Shown here in pieces: positions 61,201 to 64,000 of a stretch of DNA of 64,000 bases. The first letter of the stretch is position 1; each line of letters starts with the position of its first letter. The notes under the pieces are model-generated. The model had not been told where the DNA came from and did no database searches. It saw nothing but the letters and a program-made list of their open reading frames with translations. The stretch is from assembly GCF_004027225.2 (NCBI RefSeq), contig NC_046360.1, forward strand, positions 3,770,001-3,834,000, written 5' to 3'. A program made the translations under genes and the position numbers. Origin of the DNA: Strigops habroptila. Taxonomy: Eukaryota; Chordata; Aves; Psittaciformes; Psittacidae.

Positions 61201-63394
61201 CTGCAGTCAGGAACACCCAGAAGGCAAAACCCACCAGAGACAAGGGACCTACATGTGTGATGGACCCTCGGTAGGTGATGGGTGACTCTGGAGGGGGTCT
61301 GGATGTTGGTGTTCCCTTGGTGATGCTCCCTCCCGAGGCAGAGCTGAGGGAAGTACCTGTAAGACACAAAGGCAGTGAGCTGGGGGTGGATTTGCTGTTC
61401 AGCACAAAAACTGTGGGGCTGAGACAACCGACTAAGTGAAGGATTCGACCCAGTCTAAGTGAGCTGCGGTTCTGGAGGGGAAGCCCTCCAAGGGATGCCA
61501 GTGTTAAATCCCATGCCTTGCAGAGCCCTTTCCACCCCATTCCCCAAGGGACCCAGCCCCACAAGCACAGTCTGGGAGGTAGGAAAAATGGGCATTTTGA
61601 GGCTATCAGCTCCCTGCTGCCTTTGTGGAGGGGCCAGGCAGATTTATGAGTCTGGGAGAAAGCACAGCCTGCCTCAGCCTCCCCTGATGGGATCAGAGCA
61701 GATCTCCAGCGAGATGCAGCTCAGGGTGGTTTGAGTTCATTTGTGTGGATCTGTCCTGGGCTGGAGCCAGCCCACTGCACTCAGGCTTCTGACTGCATTA
61801 GTTGCGGAGTTCACAAACCAGAATTTGCACTTAAAAGCAACACCTTTGCATTTATTTTCTTCTGCCTAGCTAATGGGGAAAGAAACATGGGAGTGCTATA
61901 TTTAAACAAAATGTGGTCCCTGCCTAGCTGCAGCAGCAACAGTGAAGAGCCTGAAAGAAACAATTAACAGAATTTAAGCAGATCTTGCTTTGTCTTGAGT
62001 AACAGATTTGTGGGTTGAACACAAAACCTCCACCAGGATCAAAGCCCAAGACCCTGATTTGGGGAGATGTGGAGACATTGTACAGACCTATGTGTCACAG
62101 TGCTAAAGAAAAGGGGTGAAGAGACCTCTCCTGGTGGGCACAACCCCAGAAATCAAACCTGAAAGCACGGGGCAGCTGCAGCCAGCGTGGTGCTCACCAG
62201 GCTTGGCAGTGCCAGCATCCCTCCCATCCCACTTCCCGTGCTTCCCGCTGCCGGCTCCTCACCCCGCAGGATGGAGCCCTCCTGGGACGGCTGCAGAACC
62301 AGACTTTCCGGCTGGCTGGCCTGGCTTCTAGGAGAAAGTTGTTCCTGCTTTACTCCAGGAAAAGGCACTGGAAAACAATAACCATGTATCAGTATAGGTG
62401 CAGGGCAGGGGGCCACAGCCCTCGGCTGCTCGAGGCTTTCATCTCTGCCAGCCCTGCATTGGCAACTCCTCAATGCCTTTGCCATCGCCACCACTTTGAG
62501 ATGGACTTCACCAAGGCTGCAGCAATCAGTTGAATGCACAACTACTGGTGAGCAAAGCCTTGATCCTCCACCTTGGCAAAGGCACTGCCTGGTGCTGCCT
62601 GCACTGGGCCCAGAGCCGACATTGAAAGCCCAGTACTGGTTTATAACAGGACCTATGCACAGTGGGGATAGGGCCCGTATCCCTCCTCCCTCAATTTAGT
62701 CCTTTACTCATCCCCTCCTGCTGTTAAACATTTCTAAATCTGCAGACTAAACACTTTCTTTGTTCACTTCAGGCCATTTACTCTTTATCCTACTAGCCTG
62801 GGGAGCGGCAATATATTTCCTTCCTTCGATCACAGTATTAGCTGGAGGGTATTTATAGGCTGGGATGTGTCCCTGACTGAGTTGCTGCTTTCCTATACTG
62901 CACAAATTTAGCTCCCTGTGTCTCTGCTTTCCTGATGGACTAATCCTTTCATCCTCTTAGCAGGTCTCTCTGCACTTCACTGCCGTGCCCTGTGCTCTTC
63001 TTTCCTCTATGCCACCAGCAAGTTCGCTTCCCAGTATTCTCCAAGAAACCACTCACCTCCCAGTCCCTTACCCAGTTTCTTGGGATCCATGGTCAGTGGC
63101 AGGCCCATGGTGATGGAGCCAACAGGGACCTTGGCGTGCTCAGAGCTGTAGGGTGCATGGAGCTGGATGGGCATGCCCTGTGGAGCAACAGAAGAGGTCA
63201 GGAGCTGCTGCCATCCCTGCAAGGCATCTCCACCACTCACACCCAATGCCCTACCTGGGAAATGGATCCAACGGGTCTCTCCAGCACTGAGGGGTGCTTG
63301 GTGGAGGAGATGAGGGGAGGAGGGTTGGAGATGCTTGCTAGTCTCTGCAGCCCTGAGCGAGAGCTCTCATGCAGGTTTAGTGGGATGGGGTGTC
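37073..63394 (-). CDS. NCOR2: Nuclear receptor corepressor 2 (SMRT), C-terminal 1457 residues in 24 exons; 5' part outside window
   Basis: NCOR2 is a nuclear scaffold that bridges unliganded nuclear receptors and other repressors to the HDAC3/TBL1 complex. The exons here join in constant phase for 4376 nt and end in the family C-terminus CSQYETLSDSE. Recognisable parts in order are: a series of GSI-type motifs (exons at 50.97-63.39 kb), the repression-domain segment YEHLLRGVSGVDLYR, the ENRQTIINDYITSQQM helix, LSQVPHLPVLVPPTPGT, an Arg/Glu repeat (SERERERERE), and the receptor-interaction region. That region has FIDVII (CoRNR3-like), LAQHIS-EVI (CoRNR2) and LEAIIRKAL (CoRNR1). The SANT domains and deacetylase-activating domain lie upstream, beyond 64 kb. 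All junctions used are GT-AG. Two isoforms are predicted at the 47970-48514 exon. NCOR1 is the alternative family member, but the sequence follows NCOR2 throughout and RFLNA is the expected neighbour. Confidence 0.97.
37339..37518 (-). CDS. NCOR2: NCOR2 coding exon (180 nt)
   Basis: Encodes GGGKPKIAARPNSRKAKSPA, then the conserved RPPSVSSVHSEGDCNRR and VWEDRPSSA. Acceptor CTTTGCAG, donor GTAGGG; enters and leaves in phase 1. Confidence 0.95.
37519..39122 (-). other. NCOR2 intron, 1.6 kb
   Basis: GC-rich unique sequence between the penultimate exon and the CoRNR1 exon. No exon-like frame or repeat was recognised. Confidence 0.7.
39123..39350 (-). CDS. NCOR2: NCOR2 exon with CoRNR1 box LEAII
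   Basis: Encodes LISCRSQSVQENSSTNMG, then LEAIIRKALMGKYDEQW (LEAII at 39280-39294) and a conserved LSANAFNSLNASASLPAAMP block. The box is the receptor contact shared by NCOR1 and NCOR2 and favoured by many retinoid and thyroid receptors. The donor CCAG|GTCTGC is weak, and the acceptor is preceded by an unusually long pyrimidine tract. Confidence 0.95.
39351..42014 (-). other. NCOR2 intron, 2.7 kb, with long pyrimidine tract and TAAT cluster
   Basis: The 3' end (39353-39465, read on the - strand) is about 110 nt of nearly pure pyrimidine. Further in, 40751-40785 holds several ATTA/TAAT motifs, including a repeated ATCAATTAAT. The rest is unique, with no exon-like frame. Confidence 0.7.
42015..42068 (-). 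CDS. NCOR2: NCOR2 small exon (54 nt)
   Basis: Encodes VGQPGTEIFNMPAITGA between split codons. QPGTEIFN-MPAIT is conserved in both corepressor paralogues. Acceptor TTCTCCAG, donor GTAACT. The size is a multiple of three, so skipping would keep the frame. Confidence 0.93.
42069..43242 (-). other. NCOR2 intron, 1.2 kb, AT-rich candidate regulatory stretch
   Basis: 42480-42870 is markedly AT-rich for this gene, with motifs such as GATAA, GGGCTAAATTAAATTA and GGTTAATGAATGAATG, and resembles a conserved non-coding element. No exon was recognised. Confidence 0.5.
43243..43388 (-). CDS. NCOR2: NCOR2 exon (146 nt)
   Basis: Encodes MGSKSPGNNTQPPAFFSKL and ESNSAMVKSKKQEIIKKL. The FFSKL-TESN-SAMVKSKKQEI block is shared by NCOR1 and NCOR2. 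Acceptor TTTTGCAG, donor GTAAGA. Confidence 0.95.
43679..43828 (-). CDS. NCOR2: NCOR2 exon (150 nt)
   Basis: Begins by completing an Arg codon, then SPEQSKAS and the conserved IEPVSPPDGVGE, followed by YPILYREGEQMDQ. Acceptor CATCGCAG, donor GTAACA. The upstream pyrimidine tract is modest. Confidence 0.94.
43829..45367 (-). other. NCOR2 intron, 1.5 kb, holding a CR1 fragment
   Basis: Contains the CR1 3'-end fragment at 44.79-45.06 kb. The rest is unique sequence without an exon-like frame. Confidence 0.8.
44790..45061 (+). mobile_element. CR1 LINE 3'-end fragment
   Basis: Carries the typical CR1 3' segment: GACAGGACAAGAGG, CACAAACT, TTTACTGTGAGGGTG, ...GAAGTGTGGAAG, GGAGGTCCCTTCCCACC and the terminal ACTATTCTGTGA. 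The short frame reading FFTVRVLQCWYRLAREVWKF is the decayed end of CR1 ORF2. It is 5'-truncated, as most avian CR1 copies are, and inserted antisense to NCOR2. Confidence 0.9.
45368..45561 (-). CDS. NCOR2: NCOR2 exon completing CoRNR2 (EVI)
   Basis: Starts GAG-GTC-ATC (EVITQDYTRHHPQQL), so it supplies the second half of the CoRNR2 box whose first half, HIS, ends the previous exon. Then come the conserved FPGATCPVLDLRRAPSEVYL and a Gln/Ala stretch. Acceptor TTCTAG, donor GTGAGC. Confidence 0.94.
45562..45888 (-). other. NCOR2 intron inside the CoRNR2 box (327 nt)
   Basis: A short intron with a weak donor AGT|GTAATT. Read without splicing, it continues the frame for 19 codons as VIILILTFTLGLQGGGKS plus stop. 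No other feature was seen. Confidence 0.7.
45889..46031 (-). CDS. NCOR2: NCOR2 exon, first half of CoRNR2
   Basis: Encodes SLKASASEAAHLQHLRQPDG, a Gln/Pro/Ser linker, then NQRVVTLAQHIS. The VVTLAQHIS segment precedes EVITQDY in the next exon; together they form the CoRNR2 receptor contact. The acceptor is a C7 run plus AG. Confidence 0.93.
46203..46346 (-). CDS. NCOR2: NCOR2 exon (144 nt)
   Basis: Encodes FHGGYSPERMEAVSPVSSPS, then LSHEKGAKLLQDVEK. SPVSSPSLSHEKG is the conserved landmark. The initial split Gly codon joins equally well to either upstream donor (47970 or 48084). Acceptor TTCCCCAG, donor GTGAGG. Confidence 0.94.
46347..47969 (-). other. NCOR2 intron, 1.6 kb
   Basis: Unique sequence between the alternatively ended CoRNR3 exon and the next exon. 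No additional cassette exon was recognised. Confidence 0.65.
47970..48514 (-). CDS. NCOR2: NCOR2 large exon with optional CoRNR3 segment
   Basis: The exon opens SSSTTTTSPIRSAAFPSAS after the acceptor TTTCCAG. It runs through ATPMDPAILQKEASRAREAK and HSREKSQSKRFSVQEQELR. Two in-frame phase 1 donors are visible: CTCG|GTAAGA ending the exon at 48084, and GCTG|GTAAGA ending it at 47970. The longer form adds 38 codons (47970-48083) with AANFIDVIIMHQMSCDKGQR, whose FIDVII (48040-48057) is a CoRNR-type box like N3 of NCOR1. The short form corresponds to the NCOR2 isoform lacking a third box. Confidence 0.93.
48040..48057 (-). other. NCOR2: CoRNR3-type motif FIDVII in alternatively spliced segment
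   Basis: The - strand codons read Phe-Ile-Asp-Val-Ile-Ile, fitting the (I/L)xx(I/V)I corepressor receptor box. It lies only in the longer version of the exon. Confidence 0.85.
48515..49050 (-). other. NCOR2 intron, 0.5 kb
   Basis: Short unique intron from donor GTATGT to acceptor TTTCCAG. Nothing recognisable inside. Confidence 0.7.
49051..49213 (-). CDS. NCOR2: NCOR2 exon (163 nt), Ser/His-rich
   Basis: Encodes TEQSSSRSSSHSHSHQHSP, then VSPRTHETIQQRPSVLHNTS. QQRPSVLHNT is the conserved landmark. It ends CTG-CG before GTATGT, and the next exon supplies the A of an Arg codon. Confidence 0.93.
49323..49463 (-). CDS. NCOR2: NCOR2 exon with Arg/Glu repeat
   Basis: Encodes GPTHMTKQSGSSVSE, then alternating Arg-Glu codons (49377-49421), then EKSILASTTVEHAPIWRP. 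The repeat and the VEHAPIWRPGT landmark are both known in NCOR2. The DNA of the repeat is a near-perfect hexamer array (GAGCGG-like), prone to length change. Confidence 0.94.
49464..49858 (-). other. NCOR2 intron, 0.4 kb
   Basis: Unique short intron between GTAACG and GGTTTCAG. No feature seen. Confidence 0.7.
49859..50008 (-). CDS. NCOR2: NCOR2 exon (150 nt)
   Basis: Encodes IIDLSQVPHLPVLVPPTPGT, then MDRITYIPGPPQ and SRHSSSPLSP. The sequence IDLSQVPHLPVLVPP is nearly invariant in NCOR2. Acceptor TCTCTCCAG, donor GTAACG. Confidence 0.95.
50009..50611 (-). other. NCOR2 intron, 0.6 kb
   Basis: Unique. The upstream exon's frame runs open through this intron into the next exon, giving a long fused frame that is not a separate gene. 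Confidence 0.7.
50612..50857 (-). CDS. NCOR2: NCOR2 exon with ENRQTIINDYITSQQM
   Basis: Encodes AAYYLPRHLAPSPTYPHLYP, PYLIRGYPDTAAMENRQTI and INDYITSQQMHHN, then MAQRADMLRGLSPRE and LALNYAA. It is among the most conserved parts of the gene. The end is set at the GT donor GCAG|GTCCTC. Using it omits the equivalent of the three residues found at this junction in human NCOR2; a non-canonical GC site at 50601-50602 would keep them. Confidence 0.9.
50970..51197 (-). CDS. NCOR2: NCOR2 exon with YEHLLRGVSGVDLYR
   Basis: Encodes SITAGKPVSQDRKITPTSRE, a short variable linker, then HHHPISPYEHLLRGVSGVDL and HIPLAFDPAAIPRGI. Strongly conserved NCOR2 sequence. Acceptor GCTGCAG, donor GTACCT. Confidence 0.95.
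51198..52603 (-). other. NCOR2 intron, 1.4 kb
   Basis: Unique GC-rich sequence without recognisable exon or repeat. Confidence 0.7.
52604..52967 (-). CDS. NCOR2: NCOR2 exon (364 nt)
   Basis: Encodes GTPLKYDSGSSSSSTKKHDV, then RSIIGSPGRTFHSVHSLDVI, ERAYEESLKNRP and GGSIARGAPVIVPEPGKPHQ, ending with RGSPVSTRESTPRQHE. Landmarks HDVRSxIGSPGRTF and GSIARGAPVIVPE identify NCOR2. Acceptor TCCCCAG, donor GTACTT. Confidence 0.95.
52968..53776 (-). other. NCOR2 intron, 0.8 kb, with a small CR1 relic
   Basis: Contains the CR1 scrap at 53566-53610. Otherwise unique. Confidence 0.75.
53566..53610 (-). mobile_element. Short CR1 LINE 3'-end relic
   Basis: The + strand reads GATCATAGGATGGTTTGGGT then TGGAAGGGACC, which is the reverse complement of the usual CR1 3' terminus. 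Only about 45 bases can be recognised. Confidence 0.8.
53777..54054 (-). CDS. NCOR2: NCOR2 exon (278 nt)
   Basis: Encodes IPRSYVEAHEDYLRREAKQL, then TPPRDLSDAYKVRSHEGL, LKMKPAHEDLVATVKEAGRS and IHEIPREELRRTP, ending LKEGSITQ. The block VKEAGRSIHEIPREEL is nearly invariant in the family. Acceptor TTGCAG, donor GTGAGG. Confidence 0.96.
54055..54468 (-). other. NCOR2 intron, 0.4 kb
   Basis: Unique. Nothing recognisable. Confidence 0.7.
54469..54555 (-). CDS. NCOR2: NCOR2 small exon (87 nt)
   Basis: Too short to stand out as an open frame, but it clearly encodes LMGRAIPPDRHSPHNLKEQ followed by HHMRGSITQ, matching NCOR2 and joining its neighbours in phase 1 on both sides. Acceptor CTGTTCTAG, donor GTAAAA. 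Confidence 0.94.
54556..54941 (-). other. NCOR2 intron, 0.4 kb
   Basis: Unique. No feature recognised. Confidence 0.7.
54942..55094 (-). CDS. NCOR2: NCOR2 exon (153 nt)
   Basis: Encodes GVAASQCPKEDSRSSGALHE, then KRTYDMMEGRISRGLSARDT and LSASIE. KRTYDMMEGR is the family landmark. Acceptor TTCCCCAG, donor GTGGGT. Confidence 0.95.
55095..58640 (-). other. NCOR2 intron, 3.5 kb, largest in the window
   Basis: No coding exon recognised. AT-rich unique stretches at 55.98-56.12 kb and 56.46-56.64 kb stand out against the GC-rich surroundings and could be conserved non-coding sequence. A 172-codon + strand frame ending at 56245 matches nothing I know. Confidence 0.6.
58641..58791 (-). CDS. NCOR2: NCOR2 exon (151 nt)
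   Basis: Encodes GTPAEVLYKGTITRIIGEDS, then PSRAEKAREDAVPKGHVIYE and GKKGHVLSYE. LPKGHVIYEGKKGHVLSYEG-type sequence is diagnostic of NCOR2 (and close to NCOR1). Acceptor TTCCAAG with a poor pyrimidine tract, donor GTAAGT. Confidence 0.95.
58792..61252 (-). other. NCOR2 intron, 2.5 kb, with a GC/CpG-rich patch
   Basis: Holds a CpG-dense patch at 58845-58905, including a (GC)n run. The rest is unique with no exon recognised. Confidence 0.65.
61253..61356 (-). CDS. NCOR2: NCOR2 exon (104 nt) with two GSI motifs
   Basis: Encodes TSLSSASGGSITKGTPTSRP, then PPESPITYRGSITH. The Gly of the second motif is provided by the next exon. Acceptor CTTACAG; donor CAT|GTAGGT. Confidence 0.93.
61357..62262 (-). 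other. NCOR2 intron, 0.9 kb
   Basis: Unique. No feature recognised. Confidence 0.7.
62263..62367 (-). CDS. NCOR2: NCOR2 exon (105 nt) with GVKQEQLSPR
   Basis: Encodes PFPGVKQEQLSPRSQASQPE, then SLVLQPSQEGSILR. The VKQEQLSPR core is a likely sumoylation-type site (VKQE fits the consensus). Acceptor TTTTCCAG, donor GTGAGG. Confidence 0.93.
62368..63071 (-). other. NCOR2 intron, 0.7 kb
   Basis: 62.70-62.87 kb is AT-rich and unique, a candidate conserved non-coding element. Nothing else recognised. Confidence 0.55.
63072..63177 (-). CDS. NCOR2: NCOR2 exon (106 nt)
   Basis: Encodes GMPIQLHAPYSSEHAKVPVG, then SITMGLPLTMDPKKL. It is separated from the previous exon by an intron of only 77 nt. Acceptor CTCCACAG, donor GTAAGG. 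Confidence 0.95.
63255..63394 (-). CDS. NCOR2: NCOR2 exon, most 5' one clearly seen (140 nt)
   Basis: After two bases of a split codon it encodes HPIPLNLHESSRSGLQRLAS, then ISNPPPLISSTKHPSVLERP and VGSISQ. PIPLNLHxSSRxGLxRLASI is NCOR2-specific. Acceptor CTACACAG, donor GTAGGG. Confidence 0.95.
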
Positions 63395-63989
63395 CTGTGT
63401 AGAAAACACAAGCGTTAGCAAGACCGAGGGCAGGCAGAACGGCTGCAGCTATCAGAGAGGAAAGGGGCAAGGGAGGGAGCAGGAGCTGGATGTGATGAAC
63501 TGGCCGGCTGTGAGCCTGCACTGGAATCCAAATCACACGATCGTTTTGGAAAGGACTGGAATAGTTTAAATTACTGCCTTGTCCCCTGTGCAGCCAGAGG
63601 ATGTGCTGTGCCCGACTTGTCTGCCCTCCAGCCACAGAGGGACAGCGCAGCAAAGGATGAAACCTGCCTGACCTTGTGTAAAAGCAGCATATGGAGCACC
63701 CACACTGTTCTGCAACACACCACATCCCTAAACCTGCCGTGGCGAGAGCTGGGAGACCTGACTGGCACCCTCAGACCACTGCATTAGCAGCGAGGGAGCT
63801 CCGTGCCAGGCCAAAGCAAGGTGTTAGCAGGTTTCTGCTGAACCCTCTTCTCTTACCCTCCTCAAAAAGCTGCACTGATTTGAGAGCAGTGACTTAAGAG
63901 CAAGAGCTGTGATACTGGCTGTAACCACAGCCTCCATCCTCAGCCCCAGGTCAGGACAGAGGGCACACACCACAGTCAGCAGCTTTTAC
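63395..63989 (-). other. NCOR2 intron at the right edge
   Basis: Unique sequence. On the - strand CAA|GTAAAA at 63990/63989 might be the donor of the next upstream exon, which would then begin outside the window. Ten visible bases are too few to confirm it. Confidence 0.45.
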
Positions 63990-64000
63990 TTGCCTGGTGG

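Noticed and set aside
1-64000. Prokaryotic features, CRISPR arrays, tRNA or rRNA genes, phage or plasmid systems
   Set aside because: The window is vertebrate nuclear DNA with spliced genes. No repeat-spacer array, cloverleaf with flanking context, or rRNA motif was seen.

Overview
This is a vertebrate nuclear genomic window, almost certainly from a bird. It holds two convergent protein-coding genes with GT-AG introns: refilin A (RFLNA/FAM101A) on the + strand and the 3' half of the nuclear receptor corepressor NCOR2 (SMRT) on the - strand. The bird call rests on compact introns, low repeat content, and the presence of CR1 LINE 3'-end fragments as the only recognisable interspersed repeats. 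The same convergent neighbours are known from human 12q24.31. The species cannot be fixed from the sequence alone; a galliform would fit.

Layout: 1-4980 is non-coding upstream sequence with one short tandem repeat. About 4980-5900 is a CpG island containing RFLNA exon 1 (5661-5870). Intron 1 is 10.6 kb, followed by exon 2 (16454-16563) and exon 3 (18671-19004). A long 3' flank that is probably 3'UTR runs to a polyadenylation signal at 24057. From 24080 to about 34970 there is no host gene, but 24915-25466 carries a decayed reverse transcriptase of Ty3/gypsy type. From about 34970 to the right edge is NCOR2 on the - strand: a roughly 2.1 kb 3'UTR, the stop codon at 37073-37075, and 24 coding exons up to 63394. 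The reconstructed exons keep phase throughout (4376 nt, 1457 residues plus a split first codon). The N-terminal half (SANT and deacetylase-activating regions) lies outside the window.

The NCOR2 part contains the receptor-interaction region with three CoRNR-type boxes. One of them (FIDVII, 48040-48057) lies in a 114-nt segment between two in-frame 5' splice sites, which predicts two isoforms that differ in nuclear receptor choice. A series of GSI-type motifs (GSIT-x-G-x-P) recurs across exons at 51-63.4 kb, with several exon junctions falling at the same point of the motif. RFLNA is a filamin-binding actin regulator and NCOR2 a nuclear corepressor scaffold; their adjacency is a conserved neighbourhood and no shared pathway is implied. 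I found no CRISPR array, operon, tRNA or rRNA, and no convincing new multi-gene system.
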